Shown here: positions 8,064-16,809 of the stretch, piece by piece | Numbering within the stretch: position 1 is the first letter of the stretch | Layout of the letters: the number at the start of each line of letters is the position of its first letter | Assembly (NCBI GenBank): GCA_002346545.1 | Contig: DEAA01000018.1 | Coordinates: 20,922 to 55,883 of the forward strand | DNA: 34,962 nucleotides | Reading direction: 5' to 3' | Source: Acidobacteria bacterium UBA2994 | Lineage (GTDB): Bacteria; Acidobacteriota; Vicinamibacteria; Vicinamibacterales; UBA8438 | The notes under the pieces: generated by a model | The model's database searches: none | What the model was told of the DNA's origin: nothing | The model's input: the letters and a program-made list of their open reading frames with translations, nothing else | Translations under genes and position numbers: made by a program

Positions 8064-8531
8064 ATGACCCGTCTCATGATCGCCGCAGCGATGCTGTTCG
8101 TCGTCTCCGCTCCGGTACTTGCACAGGGGCCGGCTGCCAAAGTCGCCGACCTAGGCTGGATGACCGGTAGCTACGCCAATGACACGCTGGAGGAGAACTG
8201 GACCGAGCCTAAAGGCGGCTCGATCGCATCGCTGGTACGTGGGTACGGTGACGGCGCCAACAACATGATCGAACTGATTGTGGTGGAAGAAGTTGAGGGC
8301 TCGCTCGTGCTCAAGCTGAAACAGTGGAACCCCGGCATGGAGGAGCGCTCCGCCGATTTCCAGGTAATGGACCTCGTCGACATCGGCGACAAGACAGTCG
8401 CCTTCAAGAACCGTGGAGAGGAGGGGATCCAGAACCTCCGCTACAGTCTGAGTGGCTACAGATTTACCATCTCGGTGGGCACGGCCCGCGGGAACTTCGA
8501 CATCCCATTAACCCGCGTGTCCCCAAACTAA
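8064..8531 (+). CDS. DUF6265 family secreted protein
   Basis: A 155-aa exported protein. The ATG at 8064 follows AGGGAG at about 8 nt spacing and starts a signal peptide (MTRLMIAAAMLFVVS to VLAQ, about 21 residues). DUF6265 features follow: LGWMTGSYAND near residue 30, ENWTEPKGGSIASLVRGYGDG, MIELIVVEEVEGSLVLKLKQWNPG, and TVAFKNRGEEGIQNLRYS. The family is small, secreted and of unknown function; its strand pattern recalls lipocalin-like or calycin-type barrels that bind small hydrophobic molecules (inference). Apparently monocistronic, with the membrane-protein gene starting 90 nt downstream on the same strand. Confidence 0.85.
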   Translation: MTRLMIAAAMLFVVSAPVLAQGPAAKVADLGWMTGSYANDTLEENWTEPKGGSIASLVRGYGDGANNMIELIVVEEVEGSLVLKLKQWNPGMEERSADFQVMDLVDIGDKTVAFKNRGEEGIQNLRYSLSGYRFTISVGTARGNFDIPLTRVSPN

Positions 8532-8621
8532 TCCCTGTGGGCCCGCGGCACCCAGCTAGCCAGGGCACCGCACGCTTGCCAACCGTCGCGTCCAACAATA
8601 AGATGTCGCGAACAACCTTCA

Positions 8622-9098
8622 ATGAGACCACACGACGCGCGGAGTCCAGACGCCGTGACCGAGGTCGAAGAGCCGTGTTGTGATGCGAGGATCATCATCG
8701 CCGGCGTAGCGCTCGCCCCGGCCATCGCCATCACCGCCATTGGCTTCATCGGGTATTCGCTCACCGCGTCGCCGGCGACGTTCGACATCTGGCGCCCGTT
8801 TGGTTACCTGGTTCCGACGATGACGGCCGAGACGCTCGTCACATCGGCCTGGCCTGGAACCTTCGAAACACTGAGTACGCTGTCCTGGCGCATGATGCTT
8901 GGAGGCGCCTCGACACTCGCGCTTCTTGGCATCACGCTGCTCGCGCTGGATTTGGCAGGCACCATCCGGCGCGTGCCGCCCTCCGTCCTCGGACGCCTCA
9001 ACGCCCCGGACTGCGTGTGGCCGCGGATCGTCGGCTTCCTCATTGCCGCGACGACCGCGTTGCTGGTCTATTCCTCGCTGTTGCTGTTTCTCGTGTGA
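8622..9098 (+). CDS. Small membrane protein with three predicted helices (unknown family)
   Basis: I do not recognise the family. The 158-aa product has three clear hydrophobic segments, at about residues 24-48 (IIIAGVALAPAIAITAIGF), 91-113 (MMLGGASTLALLGITLLALDL) and 136-158 (IVGFLIAATTALLVYSSLLLF). The N-terminus is predicted cytoplasmic and carries CC at residues 19-20. An alternative GTG start at 8655 has GGAG about 10 nt upstream and would remove 11 residues; neither start has a strong ribosome-binding site. It could belong to the DUF6265 transcript (90-nt gap). The 9099-9331 stretch beyond it holds no gene I can support. Confidence 0.6.
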   Translation: MRPHDARSPDAVTEVEEPCCDARIIIAGVALAPAIAITAIGFIGYSLTASPATFDIWRPFGYLVPTMTAETLVTSAWPGTFETLSTLSWRMMLGGASTLALLGITLLALDLAGTIRRVPPSVLGRLNAPDCVWPRIVGFLIAATTALLVYSSLLLFLV

Positions 9099-9331
9099 TT
9101 CACGGGCCTAAACCCGACCCTACGGGCCGTCGCCCGCTGGAGCACTCGCCTACCGCTGAGCGCGTTGGACACCAAGTAGTCCTCGCCGTCCGGACACCTG
9201 GCGCGCGCCGCCTCCATCGCACCTGGTCTCAACGACCGCGACTAGACCACGGTATGCCAATCTCAACGCTAGAGTGACCCGGCAGTCCAGGACCGGATGC
9301 CCACGTCGAACGCACGGACATCTGCTCTCTT

Positions 9332-10372
9332 CTAGGTCTCGTTGACGATCTCGTCGTAGAACGACACGAAGTCGTCTGGGGTCTCGCCTGCCCGGAACTC
9401 CATGGCGGCCCGCGGGTGCAGGTTGAGCTGGCCGGTGATGATATACGGCACCAGAGGACCCCATTCCACCGTCTCCCGAATCTTCGGCAGGTGCTCCTGT
9501 AGCAGCCGGATCACGGGGCGCTGCTTAAACTTCGGGTTCCGCAAGAAACCCAGCAATAGCTCCATCGGACAGTTGCCGGCGCCACGACCCAAGCCCGCCA
9601 TAGTCGCGTCGGCCCGATTCGACCCGAGGATGATCGCCTCGATGGTGTTCGCGAAGGCGAGCTGCATGTTGTTGTGGGCGTGAATCCCGATCTCCTTACC
9701 GGTCCCCGCCATCGCCGCGGAGTACTTGGCGTAGAGCCGATCGAGCTGCTCTCGATAGAGGTGGCCAAAGCTATCCACGATCACCATCGTGCCAGCCGGA
9801 GTCGGCGCGATCGCCTCCAACACAGTGTCAATTTCCTCCTCAGTGATGTTCGACACCGCCATCAGATTGGCCATCGTCTGATAGCCCTGCTCATGGGCGT
9901 GGTGGATCATATCGACCGCCTCAGAGACCTGATGCGCATAGAACGCCACCCTGATCATGCCGAGCACGCTGTCGCCAGCCGGCTCGATCGCGGTCTTCCA
10001 GTCGCACTTGCCAGCGTCGGCCATGGCGGCCAGTGTCAGCCCCGTAGCCTCGGCATCGTGATCGCCAACGACCCGACGCATGTCCTCTTCTCGGCTGTGT
10101 CGCCAGTGGCCGAACTCGTCGCGGGGAAACAGCCGCTCTGAGTTCTTGTAGCCGATCTCCATCGTATCGATGCCGGCCGCGATGCAGGTGTCGTACACCG
10201 CCCGCACAAAGCCGTCTTCGAATTGATGGGCGTTGATCAGGCCGCCGTCGCGCACGGTGCAATCCAGCACCTTGAGATTGGGACGGTACGTAATCCAGGG
10301 GGCCTTTTCGGCCGCACTCTCGTTGTTGGTCACGCGATTCCTGTCCTTTGGACGCCCGCCTTGGCGGACCAT
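9332..10372 (-). CDS. DRE-TIM aldolase, 4-hydroxy-2-oxovalerate aldolase-like
   Basis: A 346-aa cytoplasmic TIM-barrel enzyme of the DRE-TIM metallolyase superfamily, close in length to DmpG (about 345 aa). The divalent-metal and catalytic motif LDCTVRDGGLINAHQF lies at residues 36-51 (R41, D42). HAHNN at 231-235 supplies the metal histidines H231 and H233. MAGLGRGAGNCPMELLLG near residues 258-275 is the typical late-barrel motif. Such enzymes cleave 4-hydroxy-2-oxoacids to pyruvate and an aldehyde, or run the reverse. The acylating acetaldehyde dehydrogenase partner of DmpG is not in the window, so a different acid may be the substrate. The ATG at 10372 is kept because a TATACT box gives a leader of about 34 nt; a GTG at 10333 with AGGA at 5 nt spacing is an alternative. 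Monocistronic. Confidence 0.82.
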   Translation of the reverse strand: MVRQGGRPKDRNRVTNNESAAEKAPWITYRPNLKVLDCTVRDGGLINAHQFEDGFVRAVYDTCIAAGIDTMEIGYKNSERLFPRDEFGHWRHSREEDMRRVVGDHDAEATGLTLAAMADAGKCDWKTAIEPAGDSVLGMIRVAFYAHQVSEAVDMIHHAHEQGYQTMANLMAVSNITEEEIDTVLEAIAPTPAGTMVIVDSFGHLYREQLDRLYAKYSAAMAGTGKEIGIHAHNNMQLAFANTIEAIILGSNRADATMAGLGRGAGNCPMELLLGFLRNPKFKQRPVIRLLQEHLPKIRETVEWGPLVPYIITGQLNLHPRAAMEFRAGETPDDFVSFYDEIVNET

Positions 10373-10412
10373 GTTCCCTCTCTACCCGTAGTTATCGGGC
10401 GAGAAACCGAGA

Positions 10413-10418
10413 AGTATA
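10413..10418 (-). promoter_or_regulatory. Candidate -10 box TATACT for the DRE-TIM aldolase
   Basis: The minus-strand TATACT lies 40 nt before the ATG at 10372, within the 80-nt gap after the sugar dehydrogenase gene. It implies that the aldolase has its own promoter. Confidence 0.4.
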
Positions 10419-10452
10419 TCCCTTTCTTTCGGTTGTCGGTCGCCCTGGGCTT

Positions 10453-11703
10453 CTAGGGCACCGGCTCGATCCGTAGGATCGCGCCTTCACCCTGAACGGG
10501 ATCGATCCCGAGAAACTGACCAGCGGTTAGGACATATATCAATCCATCCGGCCCCTGCTGAACGTCCCGGATCCGCCGCCGCAGCGGGGCCAACAGCCAT
10601 TCTCGCCGCTGCTCCATTCCCCGCCGGTTGAATCGGATCCGCTCCAGATGGCCCGTGCGCTCGATACGTCCGGTCATCAGCGAGCCGGCAAACAGGTCGC
10701 CCTGCCATGCCGGAAAACGGTCACCGGCATAGAACATGAGTCCAGACGGCCCGATTGACGGAATCCAAATAATCTCGGGCTGCACCATTCCATCTTGCCA
10801 CGGTCGCTCGGTGATCCGCTGCCCGGTGTACTCGCGCGAATAGGACACCACCGGCCAGCCGTAGTTCCCGCCGGCTCGGATGATGTTGATCTCGTCCCCC
10901 CCTTGAGGCGCGTGCTCGCTGGCCCACACCTCCCCGGTCTCGGGGTGAATGGCAATTCCCATCTGGTTCCGATGCCCCAGCGAGTACACCTCTGGCGCCG
11001 CGCCTTCTTGCCCAACGAACGGGTTGTCAAGGGGCGCAGTCCCGTCGTCCCGCAGACGAAGCATCTTGCCTAGATGACTACCCAGATCTTGGGCGTCCAT
11101 GCGTCGACCGCCGAAGGCTCCCCCCACCGACAGAAACAGGTGCCCATCGGCCGCCCAGGCCATCCGAGCCGCCCCAGCTGCCTGTGCCTCGGTGTTGCTG
11201 ACAAAGAGCTCGCGGACCTCGGTCAAGCTCCCGCCGTCAAGCCGGCCGCGCGCGAGTGTGACCACCGACCCGTTCCCGCTTGTCTGCGAGTATGTTAGAT
11301 ACACCCAGCGGTTCTGCGCGAAATTCGGATGGATGGACACATCCATCAAGCCAGCCAGCGCCTGCTCCGTATGCACCTCTGGTATCCCTGCAAGGGCGGC
11401 CTCCTCCAGTCGCCCGGCCGTGATAACGCGCACCGCCCCCAGCCGCTCCGTCACCAGGATCCGTCCGTCCGGAAGGAAGGCGAACCCCCAGGGGTAGGTC
11501 AGCCCGGCGGCGACCACGCTCACCCGGATGCCTTGCCTCTCGGCGGTTCCGAATTCGACAGAAGGATCCGGCAGCGGTACGTACGGGATGCCGGCGGCGG
11601 TGAACGTCTCCTCCGACGGTTCCTGAGCTCCAACCTCAGGAACGAAGCCTCCTCCCACGACACCGACGAAGGCCAGCACGAGCACGCTGTGCGACAGGGT
11701 CAC
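10453..11703 (-). CDS. Soluble PQQ-dependent sugar dehydrogenase (GSDH/aldose dehydrogenase type)
   Basis: A 416-aa periplasmic protein of the soluble glucose/aldose dehydrogenase family, which oxidises aldoses to lactones using PQQ and Ca2+ in a six-bladed propeller. The GTG start at 11701-11703 has GGAGG exactly 5 nt upstream and begins a signal peptide (VTLSHSVLVLAFVG to EVGAQ). ATGs further upstream lack good spacing. Family blocks in order: GLTYPWGFAFLPDGRILVTER, LAGLMDVSIHPNFAQNRWVY, GHLFLSVGG, YSLGHRNQMGIAIHP, WASEHAPQGGDEINII, GGNYGWPVVS, and a terminal RRRIRDVQQGPDGLIYVLT. These include the conserved catalytic-His segment (SIHPNF) and the HRN arginine segment. It has a perfect -10 box and is divergent from the alcohol dehydrogenase at 11854. 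Confidence 0.88.
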   Translation of the reverse strand: MTLSHSVLVLAFVGVVGGGFVPEVGAQEPSEETFTAAGIPYVPLPDPSVEFGTAERQGIRVSVVAAGLTYPWGFAFLPDGRILVTERLGAVRVITAGRLEEAALAGIPEVHTEQALAGLMDVSIHPNFAQNRWVYLTYSQTSGNGSVVTLARGRLDGGSLTEVRELFVSNTEAQAAGAARMAWAADGHLFLSVGGAFGGRRMDAQDLGSHLGKMLRLRDDGTAPLDNPFVGQEGAAPEVYSLGHRNQMGIAIHPETGEVWASEHAPQGGDEINIIRAGGNYGWPVVSYSREYTGQRITERPWQDGMVQPEIIWIPSIGPSGLMFYAGDRFPAWQGDLFAGSLMTGRIERTGHLERIRFNRRGMEQRREWLLAPLRRRIRDVQQGPDGLIYVLTAGQFLGIDPVQGEGAILRIEPVP

Positions 11704-11747
11704 TCGAACCTCCATCCTCTTCCAAAAGCAGCACGACACATGCCCGA

Positions 11748-11753
11748 ATTATA
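11748..11753 (-). promoter_or_regulatory. Candidate -10 box TATAAT for the PQQ sugar dehydrogenase
   Basis: A perfect minus-strand TATAAT, 45 nt before the GTG at 11703, predicting a leader of about 38 nt that carries the GGAGG site. It supports the GTG start. Confidence 0.5.
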
Positions 11754-11853
11754 ACGATGGCGACCGTAACGGGGCCTGTGACACATGTTATCGTCCGACA
11801 AGAGACTCCATCGGTATCTCGGTCGCCAACGCAGCCCCGGGGAAGGACCTGAC

Positions 11854-13506
11854 ATGACGCGCCTGCTGTCCGTACTTACTGTTCTCGCCTTGGCCGTTCC
11901 CACCGCGGCCCAGCCTGCCGGCTCGTCGCCCGGCGCGGCCGCCGCCTTCACTCCAGTGACCTGGGAGCGCCTACTGAACGCCGCCAACGAACCGCACAAC
12001 TGGTTGATGTACTCCGGCACGCTCGATAGCCAGCGCTTCAGCGGACTCAATCAGGTAAATCGCGATACGGTTGACGAGCTTGAGCTCAAGTGGGCATATC
12101 AGATTCCGCAGCTCGACCGGTCCGAAGCTGTTCCGCTGGTGGTCGACGGCGTGATGTTCATCACCGAGGCACCTAGCAACGTCGTAGCCGTTGACGCTGC
12201 CACCGGACGTCAGTACTGGCGCTACGACCACCCTCTGCCAGACGACCTCCGGATCTGTTGCGGTCGGAACAACCGTGGCGTGGCCATCCTGGGCGAACAC
12301 CTCTACATGAGCACGCTCGACGCCCATTTGGTGGCCATCGACGCGCGCTCCGGCAACCTGGTCTGGAACCGCGAGGTGGCCGATCATCGGTCCGGTTACA
12401 GCAAGACCGCGGCACCGTTAGTGGTTAAGGATAAGGTAGTGACCGGCATTGCCGGAGGCGAATACGGCATCCGGGGCTTCATCGACTCCTACGAAGCCAC
12501 TACCGGCGAGCTGGACTGGCGGGCGAACACTATTCCTGGACCAGACCATCCCGACAATCAGACATGGGCCGGCGATTCCTGGCGGACGGGTGGCTCGGCC
12601 ACCTGGATCACCGGGTCGTACGATCCCGACCTCGACCTCGTCTACTGGGGCACCGGCAATCCTGGCCCGGACTGGAACGGCGATGTCCGGATGGGCGACA
12701 ACCTCTATTCAGACGCGGCGATGGCCATCAACCATGGCACCGGCGGTCTCGAGTGGTACTTCCAGTTCACGCCACATGACGTTCACGACTGGGACGCCAT
12801 CCAGGTGCCGATCCTGGCCGACATGGACTGGGAGGGGAAATCGAGGAAGGTGATGATGTGGGCCAACCGCAACGCCTTCTTCTACGTCATCGACCGTGAA
12901 ACCGGCGAATTCCTGCTTGGCAACCCGTTCGCACGACAGACCTGGGCCGAGGGACTCGATTCGAACGGGCGCCCGATTCGAGTACCGAACACCGCGCCGA
13001 ACGCCGAAGGGGTCATCGTCTCCCCGCCGGTGGCCGGAGCTACCAACTGGTTTTCCCCCGCCTATAGCCCTGACACGGGCCTCTTCTACGTACAGGCCTA
13101 CGACGGCGAGGATCGCTACTTCCAGCGCGACGAAGAGTACAGCGAAGGTGATCAGTTCACAGGCGGCGGATTCGAGCGTCCGTTGCCTCTCGACGAGTAT
13201 CACAGCGCGGTACGAGCCATCGAACCGACGACCGGCGAGATCCGCTGGGAATATCCCCTGCAGCCGCGATCCACGGGCGGCATGCTGGCCACAGCCGGCG
13301 GCTTGGTGTTCACCGGCAGCATCGACGGCTATTTCCTGGCCCTCGACGCCGAGACCGGCAAGGAGCTCTGGCACATGAATGTCGGCCGCTTGGTGCACTC
13401 GGCCGCCATCACATATGCCGTGGACGGCGAGCAGTATGTGGCCATCGCAGCCGGTAACGTCTTGTTCGCGTTCGGGTTACCCGAACAAGAAACGACTGGG
13501 CTATAG
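11854..13506 (+). CDS. PQQ-dependent alcohol dehydrogenase with lanthanide-type DxD motif
   Basis: A 550-aa periplasmic quinoprotein of the methanol/ethanol dehydrogenase family, an eight-bladed propeller oxidising alcohols with PQQ and passing electrons to a cytochrome. The ATG at 11854 follows AAGGA at 6 nt and starts a signal peptide (MTRLLSVLTVLALA to AAQ). Seen directly are a vicinal disulfide pair, C135-C136 (RICCGRNNRG), a metal-ligand Glu in GGEYGIRG (E203), a metal-ligand Asn in GTGNPGPDW (N269), and the catalytic Asp D312 followed two residues later by D314 (HDWDA). In XoxF- and PedH-type enzymes this second Asp marks lanthanide use; Ca2+ enzymes have Ala or Ser there. No cytochrome c domain is present. 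It ends 6 nt from the TRAP permease stop on the other strand. Confidence 0.9.
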   Translation: MTRLLSVLTVLALAVPTAAQPAGSSPGAAAAFTPVTWERLLNAANEPHNWLMYSGTLDSQRFSGLNQVNRDTVDELELKWAYQIPQLDRSEAVPLVVDGVMFITEAPSNVVAVDAATGRQYWRYDHPLPDDLRICCGRNNRGVAILGEHLYMSTLDAHLVAIDARSGNLVWNREVADHRSGYSKTAAPLVVKDKVVTGIAGGEYGIRGFIDSYEATTGELDWRANTIPGPDHPDNQTWAGDSWRTGGSATWITGSYDPDLDLVYWGTGNPGPDWNGDVRMGDNLYSDAAMAINHGTGGLEWYFQFTPHDVHDWDAIQVPILADMDWEGKSRKVMMWANRNAFFYVIDRETGEFLLGNPFARQTWAEGLDSNGRPIRVPNTAPNAEGVIVSPPVAGATNWFSPAYSPDTGLFYVQAYDGEDRYFQRDEEYSEGDQFTGGGFERPLPLDEYHSAVRAIEPTTGEIRWEYPLQPRSTGGMLATAGGLVFTGSIDGYFLALDAETGKELWHMNVGRLVHSAAITYAVDGEQYVAIAAGNVLFAFGLPEQETTGL

Positions 13507-13512
13507 CCCGCC

Positions 13513-14814
13513 TCACTGCATCCTGTTCGGCAACCAGAGGGCTATATCGGGAAAGGCGATGATCAGGCCGATGATCAGGAGCTGACCGACAACGAACGGC
13601 AACACGCCCATGAAGATATCGCCCATCGGCACTTCTGGCGCAGTGCGACGCATCACGAAGACGTTAGCACCAATTGGCGGCGTCACGAGCGCCAGCTCAG
13701 CCATCATCACGGCGAACACTCCGAACCAGATCGGGTCGATGCCGAGCTCGCCCACCACCGGCATTACGAACGGGATGGTCAGTACCAGCATGCCAAAGAC
13801 GTCCACCATCGCGCCCAAGACCAGGTAAAGCCCTACCAGTAGGATCAGGAAGGCCACGCGTCCCAGGTCCAGACCAACCAGCAGCGCCACCATGTTCTCG
13901 GTGATGCCGGTAATAGCCAGGAAGCGCGCCACGAGATAGCCCCCAACGATGATCGCGAAGATCATCGCCGTGATCAGGGCGGTCTCTTCCAGCGCCTTCG
14001 CCATCGCTTCCTTGGTGAGCCGGCGTCGGAGCGCCGCGGTGATGAGCACACCGGTGCAGCCAACGCCCGCCGCTTCAGTCGGAGTGAACACCCCGCCGTA
14101 GATTCCACCGATCACCAGGAAGAAGAGACCAAGAATCGGCAACAACCCAGATGTCGCCTGCCAACGTTCCGCCCAGGTCGCGGTGGGCCCCGGAGGTCCC
14201 AACGATGGCGTGATCAGACAGCGCAACAGGATGATGGCCGAGAACATCGCGGCCGTCAGAATGCCCGGAATGATGCCGGCAATGAATAGGGCGCCGATCG
14301 ACGTCTCGGTCATCACCCCGTAGAAAATAAAGATGAGACTTGGCGGGATCAGGATGCCCAGCGTGCCTGACGCGGCCAGCGAGCCGGTCGCCAGGCGAGG
14401 GGGATACTTAAACCGCCGCATTTCGGGCATCACGATGGCGCCCATCGTCGCCACCGTAGCGATACTCGAGCCGGTGACCGCCCCGAACGCGCCGCACGCC
14501 ACCACCGACGTGATGGCCATACCACCCGGCACCCGCGCGATCCAGCTGCGAATGCCAGCGTACAGGTCAGAGGCCAACCCGGTCTGAAAGACAAGCTGCC
14601 CCATCAAGACGAACAGCGGAATCGTGACCAAGACGAAGCTGCGTCCCTCATCCCATGGAATCAAGAGCGTGTGGGCCAGGGCGGGACCTGGGCCCTCGAG
14701 AATCCACAGCCCCGCCGCACCGGTCACCGCCATCGCGATGGCGATCGGCACCCCCAGGATGAGGAGGCCGATCATGGCCGCGATCCCAATCAGTCCAGCG
14801 AGCGTCAAGCTCAT
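13513..14814 (-). CDS. dctM: TRAP transporter large permease (DctM family)
   Basis: A 433-aa integral membrane protein, the usual length for DctM, with about 12 hydrophobic helices along the chain. It is the ion-driven translocation subunit of a tripartite ATP-independent periplasmic transporter, probably Na+-coupled. Family blocks include GVPIAIAMAVTGAAGLW near the N-terminus, GSSIATVATMGAIVMPEM near residue 110, the GTLGILIPPSLIFIFYG motif near residue 150, and EAAGVGCTGVLI near residue 245. Its start overlaps the DctQ stop by four bases (14811-14814), so translation is coupled. The substrate is not readable from the permease. It is third in the DctP-DctQ-DctM operon and faces the alcohol dehydrogenase tail to tail. 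Confidence 0.93.
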   Translation of the reverse strand: MSLTLAGLIGIAAMIGLLILGVPIAIAMAVTGAAGLWILEGPGPALAHTLLIPWDEGRSFVLVTIPLFVLMGQLVFQTGLASDLYAGIRSWIARVPGGMAITSVVACGAFGAVTGSSIATVATMGAIVMPEMRRFKYPPRLATGSLAASGTLGILIPPSLIFIFYGVMTETSIGALFIAGIIPGILTAAMFSAIILLRCLITPSLGPPGPTATWAERWQATSGLLPILGLFFLVIGGIYGGVFTPTEAAGVGCTGVLITAALRRRLTKEAMAKALEETALITAMIFAIIVGGYLVARFLAITGITENMVALLVGLDLGRVAFLILLVGLYLVLGAMVDVFGMLVLTIPFVMPVVGELGIDPIWFGVFAVMMAELALVTPPIGANVFVMRRTAPEVPMGDIFMGVLPFVVGQLLIIGLIIAFPDIALWLPNRMQ

Positions 14815-15335
14815 AGCCCGACCCCCGTCTCGGAGCCGGACTCTTCACCCGACGGGTTCACGAAAATACGGGCCACCATGACCGCAGCACAAACCGACAG
14901 AAATCCCATCCAAGGCCAGAGCTCCAGCTCGAGGTCTTCCCCTGTCTCTCCCGTCTGCATCATAAAGGGCACGAACAGCGCGGCCTGCGCCGCCATGAGA
15001 CCGAATACGATGATCCCCGCCACTGCGGCCACCACATCGACCTGTCGACGCCGTTTCTCGCCGAATCGAAGGTAAAACACCTCCATCCGAATGTGATAGG
15101 CGCGATCCCAGGCGTGCGGCAGCGCGCAAAACACCGTCATCAGCAACAACAGTCCGTTGGCATCGCGCCCCCACTGTAGCGGAGCGTTGAACACATAGCG
15201 CAAGATGACGTCCACGGTCACTAGCACCACGAGCGAGGGCATCGTGACGTAGATGCCCAGTTGGAACAGGCGTCGGGCGGCGATCTTCGACCAGCGGTCG
15301 AGTGCCGCCAGCAGCCCATCGATCCAGGTCAGCAT
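14811..15335 (-). CDS. dctQ: TRAP transporter small permease (DctQ family)
   Basis: A 174-aa membrane protein with four predicted helices, including LFQLGIYVTMPSLVVLVTVDVILRY-type segments near residues 24-48 and a second hydrophobic pair around residues 95-150. The positions of RYVFNAPLQWG and DRAYHIRMEVFY match DctQ proteins, which dock the large permease and help binding-protein capture. It follows the binding-protein gene by 34 nt and overlaps dctM by four bases. The C-terminal residues after the last helix are Glu- and Ser-rich and probably disordered. Confidence 0.88.
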   Translation of the reverse strand: MLTWIDGLLAALDRWSKIAARRLFQLGIYVTMPSLVVLVTVDVILRYVFNAPLQWGRDANGLLLLMTVFCALPHAWDRAYHIRMEVFYLRFGEKRRRQVDVVAAVAGIIVFGLMAAQAALFVPFMMQTGETGEDLELELWPWMGFLSVCAAVMVARIFVNPSGEESGSETGVGL

Positions 15336-15369
15336 GTTGGGGGTGTCTACGAAGGATGGGAAACGGGCT

Positions 15370-16494
15370 TCAAAGGTCGATCACTCCCTGCAGCGGATGG
15401 CGACGGGTGTAGTCCCAGAGCTCTTCGTCTGTCCAATCGACATAGACGGCGGCACGCTCTTTGGCCTCACGAACGAACGCGCGCGCAGGTAGTCCCAGCG
15501 CCTCATTCTCCTTAATGAATCGCTCTTCCAGCGGATGGACCGCCTCGACCCACGCCTGCCGCTCGTCTGGCGTATGCTCCACGATCTCGATGTTCTCACC
15601 ACGCAAAGTTTCAATCGCCGCGTCGAGATTCGGGCCGCCGTAGAAGTTCTGATTGGCCACCTGTCCGTGCAACCGATACAAGTTGTACAGCTGCTGCCGC
15701 AGATCATCCGGCAGAGCATCGAAGCTACGGGGGTTTAGCGCGAACTGGATGACCGTATGGGTGAGCCCGACCCGCAGATAGTGATTGCCGGTCTCATACA
15801 ACCGATAGGCGACCATGTCGGGGGCTCCGAGCGAAACCGCATCGATCACACCACGCTGAAAGGCGGTATAGGTTTCAGCCGCCGCCAGCACAACCGGAAT
15901 GGCACCCACCTGCCGAAGGATGTCTGCCATCAGACCACCGGTCGAGCGGACCTTGAGGCCCCGCATATCTTCGGGGAGCCGCACCGGGGTTCGCGAGATG
16001 ATGTCGTAGGCGGTGGTTGAGTCGCAATGGGCCAGATAGCACCCCATCCGCTCGTACTCGGCCTTCAGATACTCGGGATACAGCTCCTCAGAGACGAGCG
16101 ACGCCACTCCCGGGTTGGCGAAGAGAAACGGCAACTGCAGACCGTGAGTTAGGTGAAAACTGCCTGGCTGGTAGGTCGCGTAGCCGTGGGTATAGTCGGT
16201 AACTCCGCTCTCGATCGCCTTGAACCCCTCCAGTGCGTCGTGGAGCAAGGCATCGACGTAGTACTCCCACTGGATCCGCCCCCCGGTTTCCTCCGTAACC
16301 ATCGCCGACCAGGGCACGAAAACTTTGGAGTACAAGCCGTGGGAACTGGGCACGTGCGCCGTATAGCGAAGCAGGATCTCATCGCCGATGCCCGTACGTG
16401 CCCCACGCGCGAACGGGGCTAGCGCACCGACACCCAGCAGGGATGCCAGCACACGACGACGGCTCCAGGCCGCTGGAGACTCAGGGACGGACAT
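15370..16494 (-). CDS. dctP: TRAP transporter substrate-binding protein (DctP family)
   Basis: A 374-aa periplasmic binding protein. The N-terminal SRRRVLASLLGVGALAPFARG (about residues 11-31) is a twin-arginine-type signal, so export may use Tat. DctP hallmarks follow: HGLYSKVFVPWSAMVTEETGGRIQWEYY, then VTDYTHGYATYQPGSF, LPEDMRGLKVRSTGG (near residues 173-187, containing the Arg that normally binds the substrate carboxylate), and AETYTAFQRGVIDAVSLG. The conserved Arg suggests an organic-acid ligand. It is the first gene of the operon, with a TATACT box just upstream. In the setting of neighbouring periplasmic dehydrogenases it could import the acids they make, which is inference. Confidence 0.9.
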   Translation of the reverse strand: MSVPESPAAWSRRRVLASLLGVGALAPFARGARTGIGDEILLRYTAHVPSSHGLYSKVFVPWSAMVTEETGGRIQWEYYVDALLHDALEGFKAIESGVTDYTHGYATYQPGSFHLTHGLQLPFLFANPGVASLVSEELYPEYLKAEYERMGCYLAHCDSTTAYDIISRTPVRLPEDMRGLKVRSTGGLMADILRQVGAIPVVLAAAETYTAFQRGVIDAVSLGAPDMVAYRLYETGNHYLRVGLTHTVIQFALNPRSFDALPDDLRQQLYNLYRLHGQVANQNFYGGPNLDAAIETLRGENIEIVEHTPDERQAWVEAVHPLEERFIKENEALGLPARAFVREAKERAAVYVDWTDEELWDYTRRHPLQGVIDL

Positions 16495-16520
16495 GGCGGA
16501 TCTAGTCGATTGGTTGACCG

Positions 16521-16526
16521 AGTATA
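16521..16526 (-). promoter_or_regulatory. Candidate -10 box TATACT for the TRAP operon
   Basis: The minus-strand TATACT lies 27 nt before the ATG at 16494, giving a very short leader of about 20 nt without an obvious ribosome-binding site. The rest of the 16495-16809 gap shows no gene or repeat I can support. Confidence 0.4.
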
Positions 16527-16809
16527 CCTGTCACCGGAATCCCGTGCGATCCTGATCACTCTCCCGGCACCACACTCCAGAGTCATTCTTCAGAGACAGC
16601 GGCCTGCTCCGCTCAACCTGCTCAGTGCCCTCCACGCAATCCCTAAGCCTGCACTCGGCGAGCGACCAGCGATCTTCCCGTCTGTCGGTGACAGACACGC
16701 GCGCCTCACCTGTCAGAGGGTGGACGCAAACTAGCGGACCCGGCTGACGGTTCCCTGGCTACCGGGTGGCCGCCCTAGGCGGCTGGTGCACCAGAAGCGG
16801 AGCAGCGGG

